NCBI RefSeq assembly: GCF_013374095.1
Contig: NZ_AP022672.1
Location: 744,001 to 808,000 of the forward strand
From: Sphingomonas sp. HMP6
GTDB taxonomy: Bacteria > Pseudomonadota > Alphaproteobacteria > Sphingomonadales > Sphingomonadaceae
DNA length: 64,000 nucleotides
Direction: 5' to 3'
Shown one piece after another: positions 52,810 to 63,024 of this stretch (its first letter is position 1; each line of letters opens with the position of its first letter). The notes under the pieces were generated by a model. That model was not told the DNA's origin. It saw only the letters and a list, made by a program, of their open reading frames with translations, and ran no database searches. The translations under genes were made by a program, and so were the position numbers.

Positions 52810-53808
52810 TCACTCGTTCACCGGGACGCAGGGTTTGACCGAGTCGCACGCTGCCACCGCCGCCGCGCGTGATCCGTACGGTCCGACCATGACGCGGGTG
52901 AGCGCGCCGACTTTCACATACGTCACGCTCGCGCCGGGGAAGCGACCGGCGACCTGGCCACCGAGTTTGCGGGCATTGCCGGGGTCTCCGAAGGCGCCGA
53001 GCTGCAAGCGCCAGCCACCACGGCCGCTGGCGACCGGGCCGGGGGCAGGGGTGCGCACCGCGGCCACCGTCGGTGGCGCGGCGCGCGGTGTGGATGTGGG
53101 CCGTTCGGGGCGCATCGCAACGACCTCGGGCTTGCGCTCAACGCTCGGATCATAGTTCGACGGCGGTAGATCGGTCCCGCGGATCGATGCGACGCTGCCC
53201 TGGCCTGACATCTCGGACGGCAATTGTGGGCGTTGCGCGTCGGCCTCATATTGCCGCGCGAGCTCAAGCCCGCGCTGGCGCTGATCGGTCGGGATCATCG
53301 TGTCCATCTTCGCTTGCACTTCGGATGCGTTGGGCATCCCGGCGGCGGCGGAGCGGACGAGGAACGCGTAGGCGCGCGGCCAATCCTTCTCCACCCCGTC
53401 GCCGTTGAACAGCATGGTGCCGAGCACCAGTTCGGCGCGCGGTTCGCCCCGTTTCGCGGCTTTCTCCAGCCACGGTGCGGCTTCGCTGCGCTTGCCCTGA
53501 TCGAACAGCACCAGGCCCAATTTCGCCTCGGCCTCGAAATGGCCCTGCAACGCCGCCTTGCGGAACCAGCTCGCGGCCATCGCGATATCGACCGGTACGC
53601 CGCGCCCGAGCGTATAGGCCTGTCCGAGGTTGAATTGCGCATCGGCGTCGCCGGCATTCGCCGCAGGGCGCCATTCCTCGATCGCCTTGCGATATTCGCC
53701 GCGGCCATAGGCATCGACGCCCTGCTTCACATCCGCAAGCGCAGGCGCGACTGCCATCGCTAGCCCGCCTACTGCGGCCAGCACCCCAAACATTGCACGG
53801 CTTCGCAT
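52810..53808 (-). CDS. Sel1-repeat and SPOR-domain periplasmic protein
   Basis: 332 residues: signal peptide (MFGVLAAVGGLAMAVAPALA), Sel1-like TPR repeats (about 30-170; DAQFNLGQAYTLGRGVPVDIAMAASWFRKAA and the next WLEKAAKRGEPRAELVLG), a proline-rich linker, and a C-terminal SPOR domain (about 255-325; GWRLQLGAFGDPGNARKLG...VTYVKVGALTRVMVGPYGSRAAA). SPOR binds denuded peptidoglycan at the division septum. It diverges from the parA gene with 178 bases between the starts, and a second SPOR protein lies in that operon. Confidence 0.9.
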   Translation of the reverse strand: MRSRAMFGVLAAVGGLAMAVAPALADVKQGVDAYGRGEYRKAIEEWRPAANAGDADAQFNLGQAYTLGRGVPVDIAMAASWFRKAALQGHFEAEAKLGLVLFDQGKRSEAAPWLEKAAKRGEPRAELVLGTMLFNGDGVEKDWPRAYAFLVRSAAAGMPNASEVQAKMDTMIPTDQRQRGLELARQYEADAQRPQLPSEMSGQGSVASIRGTDLPPSNYDPSVERKPEVVAMRPERPTSTPRAAPPTVAAVRTPAPGPVASGRGGWRLQLGAFGDPGNARKLGGQVAGRFPGASVTYVKVGALTRVMVGPYGSRAAAVAACDSVKPCVPVNE

Positions 53809-53986
53809 CGTCTTTGTCCCGTCTCGTCCCGTGTCTGCCACCCTACAATGCCCTCTAGCCGAAGTTTGGCAAAGATTTCGTTATGGACGCTCATCCGAAA
53901 GTACGAAGTCGCTGCAGCCGTTAACCTTTCCTTGACCCCTGCCATGGCATTTCAGGGTCTCGAATAGCGGGTTTCAAAGGGGCAAC

Positions 53987-54706
53987 ATGCGCGTTCTCGC
54001 GATGGCATCTCAAAAAGGCGGTTCGGGCAAGACAACCTTGTCCGGGCATCTGGCCGTGCAGGCACAGCTTGCAGGAGCAGGACCGGTCGTGCTGATCGAT
54101 ATCGATCCGCAAGGCTCGCTGTCAGATTGGTGGAATGAGCGGAGCGCGGAATATCCGGCGTTCGCGCAGACCACTGTCGCGCGGCTTTCCGCCGATCTGG
54201 AGGTGCTGCGCCAGCAGGGCTTCCGCCTGGCGATGATCGATACACCGCCCGCCATTACGATGGCGATCCAGAGCGTGATCGCCGTCGCCGAACTGATCGT
54301 CATCCCGACGCGCCCGAGCCCGCACGATCTGCGCGCGGTCGGCGCCACCGTCGATCTGTGCGAACGCGCGGGCAAACCGCTGCTGTTCGTCGTCAACGGC
54401 GCGACACCCAAGGCCAAGATCACCTCCGAAGCCGCTGTCGCTTTGTCGCAGCATGGCACGGTCGCACCGATCACGATCCACCATCGTACCGATTTCGCCG
54501 CATCGATGATCGATGGTCGAACCGTTATGGAGTGCGACGGCAACAGCAAATCGGCGCAGGAAGTGCGCGATCTGTGGACGTATATCTCCGACCGGCTCGA
54601 AAAGAATTTCCGCCGTACCGTGTTTGCCGCACCCACTGCGGTCAACGGATATGGCGCGCAGCGGCCTTCGGCAGGCGGTGGCTTCGGCCGCCGGGTGGTG
54701 AGCTGA
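53987..54706 (+). CDS. ParA-family positioning ATPase
   Basis: A 239-residue ParA/MinD-superfamily ATPase. The deviant Walker A KGGSGKTT starts at Lys10, the switch I/Walker A' aspartates Asp38 and Asp40 sit in VVLIDIDPQGSLSDWW, and Walker B is LAMIDTPP (about 78-85). It lacks the MinD-type membrane helix at the C terminus, and the extra glycine/proline tail is not conserved. No parS-like sequences or ParB are next to it, so it is not the main chromosomal partition ParA. It ends one base before an RHH-like gene and belongs to a three-gene operon with a SPOR protein. AAGGGG ribosome site. Confidence 0.92.
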   Translation: MRVLAMASQKGGSGKTTLSGHLAVQAQLAGAGPVVLIDIDPQGSLSDWWNERSAEYPAFAQTTVARLSADLEVLRQQGFRLAMIDTPPAITMAIQSVIAVAELIVIPTRPSPHDLRAVGATVDLCERAGKPLLFVVNGATPKAKITSEAAVALSQHGTVAPITIHHRTDFAASMIDGRTVMECDGNSKSAQEVRDLWTYISDRLEKNFRRTVFAAPTAVNGYGAQRPSAGGGFGRRVVS

Positions 54707-54707
54707 A

Positions 54708-55292
54708 ATGAATATGTTCAGCCAATCCAAACCGACCGCGTCGTTGTCTTCGACGTTGCTCGCTCGCAAGGGCCAGGCGAAACCCGCGATGCGGCCGCAA
54801 GGCTTTGGCGGATTCGGCACCTTCCCCGGTGCTGGCCCCGAAGGGCAGGACGATCTCGGCTGGAACGACATGGGCCACCCGGTCGATGCACCGCAGCACT
54901 CCTATGCCCCGCATCAGCCGGTTCCGCCGGTGCTCGTTCAGCGCGAAGTGCTGCGTGAGGAATTCGCGATGCCGGCACCCATGCCGGTGGCGTACGAACC
55001 CGAACCGGAGCCCGAGCCCGAAGCACCGGCGCCTGCGATGATCAAGCCGATCTCGGTCGCGACCGCCGCCCGGATCGGGCGCGAGACGACCAAGAAGCAT
55101 ACCAAGAAACATGCGAAATCCGCCTTCACGCTGCGGCTGGACCATGATCGGCACTTGCGACTGCGATTGGCGAGTGCGCTCCACAATGCCTCGGCCCAGA
55201 CGCTGGTGACCGCGGCGCTCGACCAATTCCTGCAATCACTGCCCGAAGTCGACGATCTGGTCCGCCAGATTCCGACGCGGTCGGCGCGATGA
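54708..55292 (+). CDS. Hypothetical protein with C-terminal ribbon-helix-helix-like segment, partner of ParA
   Basis: 194 residues beginning MNMFSQSKPTASL. The first 115 residues are low-complexity, Pro/Gly-rich, with an acidic PEPEPEPE run (98-107). Residues 139-178, AFTLRLDHDRHLRLRLASAL-HNASAQTLVTAALDQFLQSL, look like a ribbon-helix-helix: a beta-strand with alternating residues, then two helices. Such DNA-binding partners regulate ParA in plasmid systems (ParG/Omega-like). It starts one base after parA. Inferred to be a centromere-binding or adaptor protein; the RHH call needs a structure comparison. Confidence 0.6.
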   Translation: MNMFSQSKPTASLSSTLLARKGQAKPAMRPQGFGGFGTFPGAGPEGQDDLGWNDMGHPVDAPQHSYAPHQPVPPVLVQREVLREEFAMPAPMPVAYEPEPEPEPEAPAPAMIKPISVATAARIGRETTKKHTKKHAKSAFTLRLDHDRHLRLRLASALHNASAQTLVTAALDQFLQSLPEVDDLVRQIPTRSAR

Positions 55293-55314
55293 ACGTCCCT
55301 GGGGGAGAGCTACG

Positions 55315-56640
55315 ATGAAGACCCGGTCCGCCATCACTTTCGGCCCCCTCACGCTGGGCCTATCCGTTCTCGCACTCGTCGGCACGGTCGGTGCGGTTGC
55401 CACCTCGACGATCGCCGCGGCCAGCGCACGCGAGCAATCGCGCGGCGAAAAGAAGGGGGCAGGGGAAGCCAAGGCAGCGCAGATCGCGCTGTCGCAACGG
55501 CAGATCGGATCTGCAATCCGCCATGCCGAGGCCGCCGTCGCCTATCAGCCACAAGTCGTGTCGTACCGCATGACGCTGGGTCAAAGTTATCTCAAGGCCG
55601 GGCGCTTCGCCTCGGCGCGCGACGCGTTTGCCGATGCGCTGACGCTCGATTCGGGCAATGGCAAGGCCGCGCTCGATTGTGCGCTGGCGCAGATCGCGAC
55701 GGGTGATTGGGCCGGAGCACGAAAGACGCTCGACGCGCATGCCGACACGATTGCGGTTGCCGACCGTGGCCTCGCGATCGCGCTGACCGGGGATCCGGCG
55801 GCGGCGGTCGAATTGCTCGCCACTGCCGCACGCGCCCCCGATGCCGATGCGACGCTGCGGCAGAATTTCGCGCTGAGCCTCGCGCTGGCGGGGCGCTGGC
55901 GTGAGGCGCGCACGGTGGTTGGGGTCGATCTCGCGCCGGTCGATGCCGACAAGCGCATTCTCGAATGGGCGAATTTTGCACAGCCGAAATCGGCATCGGA
56001 TCAGGTCGCCAGCCTGCTTGGTGTGACGCCGTCGATGGATCCGGGCCGGCCGGTTGCGCTGGCGCTGAACACGCCGCAAGTCGCCACGACCGCGATGGCT
56101 GCGGCGGAGCCGATCGATACTTATATGCCCGGCAAGGTCGAGGCTGCTGCCCCGGTCGAAGTGGCCGCGGTATCCGAAATGCAGGCGGCGCCGGTCGGGC
56201 CGAGCATCGCCGGCGTGGTGTTTGCCGAGCGCAAGGAGGTCGTCCAGGCGATCCCGGTGTCTGCGCGCGGCGTGCGCAAGGCCGTCGTGGCGCGCGTTGC
56301 GCTCGCTAAGGTTGCGCCAGCCGCAGTGCAGCCGCGCGTGGCTGCAAAGGGGAATTTCTACGTCCAGCTCGGCGCTTATGAAAATGCCGGTGTCGCACAC
56401 GATGCGTGGGGCCGGGTCACGCGGCGCAATGCTGCGTTCGGGGGGCACACACCGCAGGGCATGAGCGTCACGGCCGCGGGCAAGACCTTCTATCGTCTGT
56501 CGGTCGGCGGGTTCGCGCGTCCTGATGCGGTCGCCTTGTGCCAGACCTATCGCGCGAAGGGCGGGGCGTGCTTCGTTCGCGCAGGCGCGGGCGATCAGGT
56601 CGCGATGTGGGCCAAGGGCCGCGAACTCGCCTCGCGCTAA
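55315..56640 (+). CDS. TPR-like protein with C-terminal SPOR domain
   Basis: 441 residues: an N-terminal hydrophobic segment (about 8-34, FGPLTLGLSVLALVGTVGAVATSTIAA) acting as signal peptide or anchor, TPR-like helices (about 50-215; VVSYRMTLGQSYLKAGRFASARDAF...), an Ala/Pro-rich linker and a C-terminal SPOR domain (about 345-425; NFYVQLGAYENAGVAHDAW...FYRLSVGGFARPDAVAL). It lies 22 bases after the RHH-like gene. Together with ParA it links cytoplasmic positioning to the septal cell wall. The stop overlaps the convergent pyrX stop (CTAA). Confidence 0.88.
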   Translation: MKTRSAITFGPLTLGLSVLALVGTVGAVATSTIAAASAREQSRGEKKGAGEAKAAQIALSQRQIGSAIRHAEAAVAYQPQVVSYRMTLGQSYLKAGRFASARDAFADALTLDSGNGKAALDCALAQIATGDWAGARKTLDAHADTIAVADRGLAIALTGDPAAAVELLATAARAPDADATLRQNFALSLALAGRWREARTVVGVDLAPVDADKRILEWANFAQPKSASDQVASLLGVTPSMDPGRPVALALNTPQVATTAMAAAEPIDTYMPGKVEAAAPVEVAAVSEMQAAPVGPSIAGVVFAERKEVVQAIPVSARGVRKAVVARVALAKVAPAAVQPRVAAKGNFYVQLGAYENAGVAHDAWGRVTRRNAAFGGHTPQGMSVTAAGKTFYRLSVGGFARPDAVALCQTYRAKGGACFVRAGAGDQVAMWAKGRELASR

Positions 56641-57878
56641 ACCCGCGACGGCAAGGGGAGAGCGGTGCCGCCCTTAAACAGGCGTAGCACCTTGCCCTGA
56701 ACCGGCAGCCCGTCGAAGGGCGTATTGCCGGCGCGGGCGTGGAAACGCTCGCCATTCACTTGCCACGGGGCGTCGTGATCGATCAGCACCAGGTCAGCGG
56801 GCGCGCCGCGCGTTAGCGTGCCCGCATCGACGCCCAGTACCCTGGCCGGATGGGCCGCGAGCAACGCGAACAGCCGCTGCAGATCGATCGTCTCGTCGCG
56901 CACCAGTCCCAGCCCAAGCGCAAGCAGCGTCTCCGCCCCGGCCATGCCCGACGCCGAATCGGCGAAGGGCAAGCGCTTCTCCTCCGGCCCGCGCGGATCG
57001 TGCCCAGAACAGAGCACGTCGATTGTCCCGTCGGCCAGTGCTGCGACCGCGGCCTGGCGGTCGCTTTCCGAGCGCAGCGGCGGCGAAAGATGCGCGAAGG
57101 TGCGGAAGTCGCTCATCGCGATGTCGGATAGGAAAAGGTGCGCGGGCGTGATGCCGCACGTCACCCGCACGCCGCGCCGTTTCGCCGCGCGGACCAGATC
57201 AAACCCAGCGGCCGTCGTGACTTGGCGGATATGGAGGGCCGCGCCGGTTTCCTCCGCCAGCATCAGGTCGCGCGCGACGGCGAGCGCCTCGGCGACCGCT
57301 GGAGCCGATGGCAAGCCCATCCGCGTTGCCGTCTCGCCCGCGGTCGCGACGGCGCCTGCGGTGATCCCGGCATCCTCGGCATGGGCGATGACGGTCAGCC
57401 CGAGGTCCCCGGCATACGCTAGCACTTTGCGCATCAGCCCCGAATCGGCGATCCATCCGGCACCGGTGCCGATCGCGCGGGCGCCGGCATCGCGGTTGAT
57501 CGCCATTTCGGCGAGATCCTTGCCCGCCAGTCCGCGCGTTGCCGCGGCAATCGGGTGGATCCACAGCCCCGGGCGACCGATCAGCGCGGCACGCTGTACC
57601 ACGCCCGGATCGTCAAGCACGGGTGACTGATCGGGCATCAATCCGACGCGGACGATGCCGCCGGCATGGAACGCGGGGACGTCGATCGCGAACACGCCGA
57701 GATCGACGATGGCAGGCGCGAGCAGCGCGCCATTGCATGCGATCACCTCGGCACCTTCGGGAATTTCGATCACGCCGGTCGCGACGATACAGTCGTCCGC
57801 AACCAGCACGCCGCCGTGCGACTGGCCCGCCACCGGGCAGACCAACGTCGCGTCGGTCAAGGCCAGCATCCGGCTCAT
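56637..57878 (-). CDS. pyrX: Dihydroorotase-like protein, catalytically inactive (PyrX/pseudo-DHOase)
   Basis: A 413-residue dihydroorotase homologue lacking the metal site: where active enzymes have DxHxH after the start of the barrel, this one reads [21 protein letters not shown], without the HxH pair. Later residues, HAEDA and [12 protein letters not shown], are retained in part. Such inactive partners (PyrC' in Pseudomonas) are required for aspartate carbamoyltransferase to assemble. It is coupled to pyrB by an ATGA overlap, in the same order. Annotated by default as dihydroorotase, it probably has no such activity; a working pyrC must lie elsewhere. Confidence 0.88.
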   Translation of the reverse strand: MSRMLALTDATLVCPVAGQSHGGVLVADDCIVATGVIEIPEGAEVIACNGALLAPAIVDLGVFAIDVPAFHAGGIVRVGLMPDQSPVLDDPGVVQRAALIGRPGLWIHPIAAATRGLAGKDLAEMAINRDAGARAIGTGAGWIADSGLMRKVLAYAGDLGLTVIAHAEDAGITAGAVATAGETATRMGLPSAPAVAEALAVARDLMLAEETGAALHIRQVTTAAGFDLVRAAKRRGVRVTCGITPAHLFLSDIAMSDFRTFAHLSPPLRSESDRQAAVAALADGTIDVLCSGHDPRGPEEKRLPFADSASGMAGAETLLALGLGLVRDETIDLQRLFALLAAHPARVLGVDAGTLTRGAPADLVLIDHDAPWQVNGERFHARAGNTPFDGLPVQGKVLRLFKGGTALPLPSRV

Positions 57879-58861
57879 GCCCAGCCCGCCACGCCGCGCG
57901 ACCGGCGCGTCAGCACGTCGAGGCACGCCATTCGCACCGCGACGCCCATTTCGACTTGCTCGGTAATCGCCGAACGCGCGTGATCCGCGACGTTCGAATC
58001 GATTTCGACCCCGCGGTTCATCGGTCCGGGGTGCATCACCAGCGCATCGGGCGCGGCGCGTTCCAGTCGGGCGAGCGTCAGCCCGTAGCGCAAATGGAAT
58101 TCGCGGTTCGAGGGGACGAAGCCACCGCTCATCCGCTCGGTCTGCAAACGCAGCATCATGACCACGTCGGCCCCCTCCAGCGCCTTGTCGAAATCGGTGA
58201 AGGGGGTAACACCCATCCGCTCGAGACCCGCTGGCATCAGCGTGGCGGGCGCACAGACGCGAACTTCGGCGGCGAGTGCTGTGAGCGCCAGGATGTTCGA
58301 GCGCGCCACGCGGCTGTGCAGCAGATCGCCGCAGATCACCACGCGCTGCCCCTCGATCCGGCCACGCCGACGGCGGATCGTGAGCGCGTCGAGCAGGGCT
58401 TGGGTCGGGTGTTCATGCTGCCCGTCGCCGGCATTCAGAACCGGGCAATCGACCTTGTCGGCGATCAGCCGTACCGCGCCCGAGCTCATGTGCCTGATGA
58501 CGATCGCATCGGCGCGCATCGCGTTGATCGTCATAGCCGTGTCGATCAGCGTTTCGCCTTTCTTCACCGAACTTTGTGCGGCGTGCATGTTGACGACGTC
58601 GGCTCCTAGCCGCTTGCCCGCGATCTCGAACGACAGCAGCGTCCGCGTCGAATTTTCGAAAAAGGCGTTGATCACGGTCAGCCCGCCGAGCCGCTTGTCG
58701 GCGATCGCCCGCGTCCGGTTCGCCGCGACCCAGCCATCGGCTTCATCGAGCAGGAACAGAATTTCGTGCGGCTGCAATCCGTCGATGCCGGTGAGGTGCC
58801 GATGCGGAAAAACAGCGCGGCCCGGGATGAGCGAGGCGGGGCGGTGATCGGAGGGCTGCAT
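57875..58861 (-). CDS. pyrB: Aspartate carbamoyltransferase, catalytic subunit
   Basis: First committed step of pyrimidine synthesis. 328 residues with the carbamoyl-phosphate motif [30 protein letters not shown] for aspartate binding, and the [11 protein letters not shown] loop. No pyrI regulatory gene; the downstream pyrX, starting at the overlapping ATGA, fits the class A/B holoenzyme made of PyrB and inactive dihydroorotase. Confidence 0.97.
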   Translation of the reverse strand: MQPSDHRPASLIPGRAVFPHRHLTGIDGLQPHEILFLLDEADGWVAANRTRAIADKRLGGLTVINAFFENSTRTLLSFEIAGKRLGADVVNMHAAQSSVKKGETLIDTAMTINAMRADAIVIRHMSSGAVRLIADKVDCPVLNAGDGQHEHPTQALLDALTIRRRRGRIEGQRVVICGDLLHSRVARSNILALTALAAEVRVCAPATLMPAGLERMGVTPFTDFDKALEGADVVMMLRLQTERMSGGFVPSNREFHLRYGLTLARLERAAPDALVMHPGPMNRGVEIDSNVADHARSAITEQVEMGVAVRMACLDVLTRRSRGVAGWA

Positions 58862-59052
58862 CGAAGCTGCGCCTTAATGCCACGAGCGGCGGGTGGCAAG
58901 ATCGGCCGGCCGGCGGATGTCGCGTTGGACGCCCGGGGCGCTAGCCCGATTGTTTCGGCACCGAATGCATAAGTCGCTAAGATTTCAGCAATTAAAACGG
59001 CCTAAGATCCGAGTCGGTTCACCAATGTACGGTGGCCGCGAGGGGGTGTAGT

Positions 59053-59466
59053 GTGCTGGATCGCCTAATTTTATCAAAAGAGCACGCAGAACTCGAAGCG
59101 TTGGCGGTGAAATTGCTCGAGGAGGTTGAAGCCGCCGCGCCGGGCAAGACTTTGTCGGCGCTACGCTGGCGGCTGAACCATGTCCTGATGGTTCACCTCG
59201 CGAAGGAAGATAAGGTTCTGTACCCCTATCTTCAGCTTCTCCCAGAAACGCGGGCCTTGGCACTGCGGTTTGAAATCGAGATGGGGGCACTTGCACAGAC
59301 GTATCTCGCCTATGCATCGAGTTGGCCGATCGAGCGCGTCGAGGCGGATTGGCGCGGGTTCGGTGATGCAACGCGGACCATCATGCGCGCTCTACGCCGC
59401 CGGATTCTGCGCGAGGAGCGCGATCTGTATCCCCGGATCACGCTTATCTCTTCGGCCGCGGCTTAA
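59053..59466 (+). CDS. Hemerythrin-domain protein
   Basis: A 137-residue all-helical protein starting at GTG 59053 (GAGGGGG six bases ahead; GTG 59032 would add seven residues). It carries hemerythrin-like metal residues: His in [10 protein letters not shown], then [18 protein letters not shown] with HxxxE, and a last ERDLYPRI. These bind a di-iron centre that senses or stores oxygen or nitric oxide. Function here is unknown. Stop overlaps the convergent ruvX stop (TTAA). Confidence 0.8.
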   Translation: MLDRLILSKEHAELEALAVKLLEEVEAAAPGKTLSALRWRLNHVLMVHLAKEDKVLYPYLQLLPETRALALRFEIEMGALAQTYLAYASSWPIERVEADWRGFGDATRTIMRALRRRILREERDLYPRITLISSAAA

Positions 59467-59927
59467 ACTGCCACCAGCGCGTCGATTGCACCTTGCAAGA
59501 TGTAAGCAGCCGCCATCTTGTCGACCAGTTCGGCGCGTTTCGCGCGGCTGGCATCCTGTTCGATCAGCGTGCGCGTGACCGCGACGGTCGACCAGCGTTC
59601 GTCCTGCAGGAAGATCGGCAAGCCGAGATCCGCCATGTTGCGCGCGAACGCGCGGCTCGATTGGCTGCGTGGGCTTTCGCTGCCGTCGTTCAGGTTGAGC
59701 GGCAGGCCGATGACGATGCCCTTCACCTGCTGCGCCGCGATCAGCTCGGCCAGCGCGAGCTTGTCCTTCTGAAACTTGGTGCGGCGGACCAGCACGGCAG
59801 GGGAGGCGAAGCTCCACCCCGCGTCGCAGAGCGCAGTGCCGATCGTCTTGGTGCCAACGTCGAGCCCGATCAGCCGCCCGCCGCCCGGCAGCGCAGCACG
59901 GAATTCGGCGCGGTCGGTGGTGATCAT
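59463..59927 (-). CDS. ruvX: Holliday junction resolvase-like YqgF/RuvX
   Basis: A 154-residue RNase H-fold nuclease family member (YqgF), implicated in 16S rRNA maturation and proposed to resolve Holliday junctions. Visible: [17 protein letters not shown] (first Asp), [16 protein letters not shown] and [13 protein letters not shown], and the C-terminal [15 protein letters not shown] with the last acidic residue. Its ATG overlaps the stop of the upstream DUF3089 gene (ATGA). Confidence 0.95.
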   Translation of the reverse strand: MITTDRAEFRAALPGGGRLIGLDVGTKTIGTALCDAGWSFASPAVLVRRTKFQKDKLALAELIAAQQVKGIVIGLPLNLNDGSESPRSQSSRAFARNMADLGLPIFLQDERWSTVAVTRTLIEQDASRAKRAELVDKMAAAYILQGAIDALVAV

Positions 59928-61027
59928 TTGCGACCGAACGCCGCCAGACGCCGCGCGGCATCGGCCCGCACGTTCGCCCAGAACAGGCTGTAATCATAGA
60001 CGTGGTAATTGTTGCCCGGCAGGACATAGCTGCCCACCTCGGGCGGCTCCCCGATCAAAAGCAGCCCGCGTGCGTCGCAGCGTGCGGACACGCGCTTCGG
60101 CTCGATCGTCGCGCTGGCGAGGTCCTTGGTGGGGAACAGCGTACCGAGATTGGCGCTGGCGGGCGCAGCGGCATCCGGCGTCCCGGTCAGTGGGTTGGTG
60201 CAGACCATCGGCGTGCCGCGGCGCGGTTTGCCGTCCACGCCGTTGCTGGCATCATAGGCATCGATCACCAGCGACGGCTCGGCCGGCTCGGCGAAGCTTT
60301 GCCACGATAGCAGGCAGCCTGCTTGATCGGCGGTCTTGCATTCGGCGAGCCCAAGCGCGGGCAGATCGACCGTCCGCGACACTGGCCAGCCGACGACATA
60401 GGCCGCGACCACACGCTTCGCGAGCGGGGTTCCGGCGACCTTCTCGCGGAGCAAGCGGATCAGGTGCAGCGCGCCCTGGCTGTGACCGGCCAGGATGATC
60501 GGCCGATCGCCCGCTTGTGCCACGAACGCGTCGAATGCCGCCGCGACGTCGCGATAGGCGAGGTCGAGCGCCTTGGCGGCGTTGCCATCGGTGGTGAGGA
60601 ATGCGCCGAAAGCCGCCTGGCGATAGCGCGGTGCCCAGATTGCACCGACCTCGTTGAACGCACTTGCCTGTGCCCGCAGGAACAGTTCCGCGCGGGCATT
60701 CGCCTCCGGGTCGTCGAGCGGCGCATTCCAGTGCGTGCGGGCGAGGAACGAGGTCGGGTGAATGAAGAACACCGCCGCCTTCGGGGCAGCCCCTACCTTG
60801 TACCCTGCGGGTGTCCACAGCGCCGGATTGCCCGGCTTGTCGGGCCGCGCGAGCCACATCCTGGCATCGCGATATGCCTCAGCGCGTTGCGCGGGCAGCG
60901 TCTCGAACTGCGCGGTGGGCACCGTCGCCAGCGCGAGCAATTCCTTGCCCCAGATGCGATACGCGAACGCCCCCGCGATCGTCAGCACGATCAACACCGC
61001 CACGAAATAGATGAATTTGCGCGCCAC
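59924..61027 (-). CDS. DUF3089 alpha/beta-hydrolase-like membrane-anchored protein
   Basis: A 367-residue protein with an N-terminal membrane anchor ([21 protein letters not shown]) and the DUF3089 domain, which has an alpha/beta-hydrolase fold: oxyanion region [19 protein letters not shown] and the nucleophile elbow [15 protein letters not shown] (GxSxG). Start GTG 61027 is followed by a good hydrophobic segment; the frame extends upstream but without support. Substrate unknown, lipid or ester hydrolysis is a guess. Translationally coupled to ruvX. Confidence 0.88.
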   Translation of the reverse strand: MARKFIYFVAVLIVLTIAGAFAYRIWGKELLALATVPTAQFETLPAQRAEAYRDARMWLARPDKPGNPALWTPAGYKVGAAPKAAVFFIHPTSFLARTHWNAPLDDPEANARAELFLRAQASAFNEVGAIWAPRYRQAAFGAFLTTDGNAAKALDLAYRDVAAAFDAFVAQAGDRPIILAGHSQGALHLIRLLREKVAGTPLAKRVVAAYVVGWPVSRTVDLPALGLAECKTADQAGCLLSWQSFAEPAEPSLVIDAYDASNGVDGKPRRGTPMVCTNPLTGTPDAAAPASANLGTLFPTKDLASATIEPKRVSARCDARGLLLIGEPPEVGSYVLPGNNYHVYDYSLFWANVRADAARRLAAFGRK

Positions 61028-61159
61028 GAACCTGTCATCTCCCCCGCCGGCCGGCACAAGAGGTGCAGCAGCGGTGTGATTTCCGTGCAGCAGGATCGCG
61101 ACGCTTGCAATCGGCTTCGCGGGCGCGTTGTTGCCAAGTGAGGGCAGGGGTAACGACCG

Positions 61160-62959
61160 ATGAGCGCAGTGCACGACTTTCAACCCGCGCGGGCCGGCTG
61201 GCGGTTACGCCCGCCGCTGCTGGCCCTTGTCGGGGCACTTGCCGCGCTGGCCGTGCAGCAACTGCTCGACCGCGGCCAGTCGGGCACGTTCCCCTATATC
61301 GAACCCGCCGCGTGGCGAATCGCGCTGGCGACCGGGATTGGCACAGCCGCGGGCGCACTCGGTTTCGGGATGGAGCGCAGCCGCTGGCCGTGGGCGGCGG
61401 TGTTCGCGGCCGTGGCCGGTGCCCTCGCCGGACTGATCTTCTATTGGAATGGCGGCGGATGGCGGGCGTGGAGCGACTGGCACACCGCCAGCCTGTTCCT
61501 GGCCATCGCCATCGCCGTGCCGCTGTTTCAGACCGCGCGCGACGAGGGGGCGTGGCGCTTTCCCTATGCCGAAGTCCACGGCCATGCCTGGACCAACGTG
61601 GTGCTGTGGGTCGCGTGCTGGCTGTTCGTAGGCGTTGTGTTCGCGCTTGCCTGGCTGCTGGCGGCGCTGTTCGATCTGATCGGCCTGCATTTCCTGCGCG
61701 ACCTACTGCGGGAGAGCTGGTTCATCGCGCTGCTGTTCGGTGGCGGGTTCGGCGCGGCGCTGGGCTTGCTGCGCGAACGTGATCACGTTGTGCGCTTGCT
61801 CCAGCGCGTGGTGACAGCGGTGTTGGCAGTGCTCGCGCCGGTGCTCGGTGTCGGGCTGCTGATTTTCCTCGTCTCCTTGCCCTTCACCGGGCTGAACGCT
61901 TTGTGGGACGCCACGCGATCGACCACGCCGATTTTGCTCAGTTGCGTCATTGGCGCGCTGATCCTCGCCAATGCGGTGATCGGCAATGGCGAGGATGAGG
62001 AAGCGACGAATCCGGTGCTGCGCTATGGCGCGATGGCGCTGGCGGTCGCGATCTTTCCGCTCGCCGTGGTGGCGGCGAATGCGACAGGACTTCGGGTCAG
62101 CCAATATGGCCTGACGCCCGACCGGCTCTGGGCCGTGGTCTTCGTCGCCTTGGCGAGCGCTTACGGCCTCGTGTATCTGCTCGCCGTGGTACGCGGGCGG
62201 GGGCGCTGGGCGACGCTGGTCCGGCCGGGCAACATTCGTCTGGCGTTGGGTGTAGTGGTGATCGCTTTGGTGCTCGCAACGCCGCTTCTCAGCTTCAATG
62301 CGCTTTCGACTGCGGATCAGGTTGCGCGACTGGAGTCGGGCAAGATCGCGCCCGACAAATTCGATTGGGCGGCGCTCGCGTTCGATTTCGGCGATCCGGG
62401 GAAGGCTGCGCTGAGGCGCCTGGCGAGCTCCAAGAACCCTGCGGTGGCAACGCGAGCGAGGGACGTGGCGAAGAAGGAGACCCGCTGGGATGTGGCCGTG
62501 ATTGATGAGGAGGAACGCGATGCCGACTCGCTGATGAAGCGCTTGCGGGTCTTACCCGCCCAGGTCGCGGTGCCGCGTCCGTTGGTCAAACAACTTACCG
62601 GTTGGCAGGGGTGCAGCAACGCCGCGCAAGATCGCTGCACGTTGCTTTACGCGACCGGAGCCACTGAGGCGATCGCGATCGCCCAAACGTGCATCGATAA
62701 CATCGCGCGCGATCCGGTGGAGAAAGGCGACGCGCGCGGTTCAATCAAAATGCCAGCGTTCGAAGGCTGCGGACCGTCGCGCTATCGGCTTGTCGGTGAC
62801 CGATGGGAGCGGGTCGTCGAGGAGCAGAACCCCACACTGACCGCAGCACAGCGCGCCGCGCTCAAGGCCGGGGCTGTCTCGGGCAGGGTCGAAATCCGCA
62901 TGGCGCCAGCGCGTCGCATGTTCATCGGCGGCGTTCCCGTCGGTGACCCGTTCGAATAG
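61160..62959 (+). CDS. DUF4153 multi-pass membrane protein
   Basis: 599 residues: about ten to eleven membrane helices in the first 400 residues, DUF4153-like ([22 protein letters not shown] and [24 protein letters not shown]), then a roughly 200-residue soluble C-terminal domain ([34 protein letters not shown]...). The family has no known biochemical role. It diverges from the DUF3089 gene with 132 bases between the starts. Confidence 0.85.
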   Translation: MSAVHDFQPARAGWRLRPPLLALVGALAALAVQQLLDRGQSGTFPYIEPAAWRIALATGIGTAAGALGFGMERSRWPWAAVFAAVAGALAGLIFYWNGGGWRAWSDWHTASLFLAIAIAVPLFQTARDEGAWRFPYAEVHGHAWTNVVLWVACWLFVGVVFALAWLLAALFDLIGLHFLRDLLRESWFIALLFGGGFGAALGLLRERDHVVRLLQRVVTAVLAVLAPVLGVGLLIFLVSLPFTGLNALWDATRSTTPILLSCVIGALILANAVIGNGEDEEATNPVLRYGAMALAVAIFPLAVVAANATGLRVSQYGLTPDRLWAVVFVALASAYGLVYLLAVVRGRGRWATLVRPGNIRLALGVVVIALVLATPLLSFNALSTADQVARLESGKIAPDKFDWAALAFDFGDPGKAALRRLASSKNPAVATRARDVAKKETRWDVAVIDEEERDADSLMKRLRVLPAQVAVPRPLVKQLTGWQGCSNAAQDRCTLLYATGATEAIAIAQTCIDNIARDPVEKGDARGSIKMPAFEGCGPSRYRLVGDRWERVVEEQNPTLTAAQRAALKAGAVSGRVEIRMAPARRMFIGGVPVGDPFE

Positions 62960-63024
62960 GTTGCGCGCGCGGCGCTCGCTCTGCTAGCCGCCCGTCACGC
63001 ACTCGTGACAAACCAAAGGCCATC

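Noticed and set aside
53987..55292. Plasmid-type partition locus or an integrated plasmid
   Set aside because: No replication initiator, no iterons and no mobile ends; flanking genes are typical chromosomal housekeeping genes.
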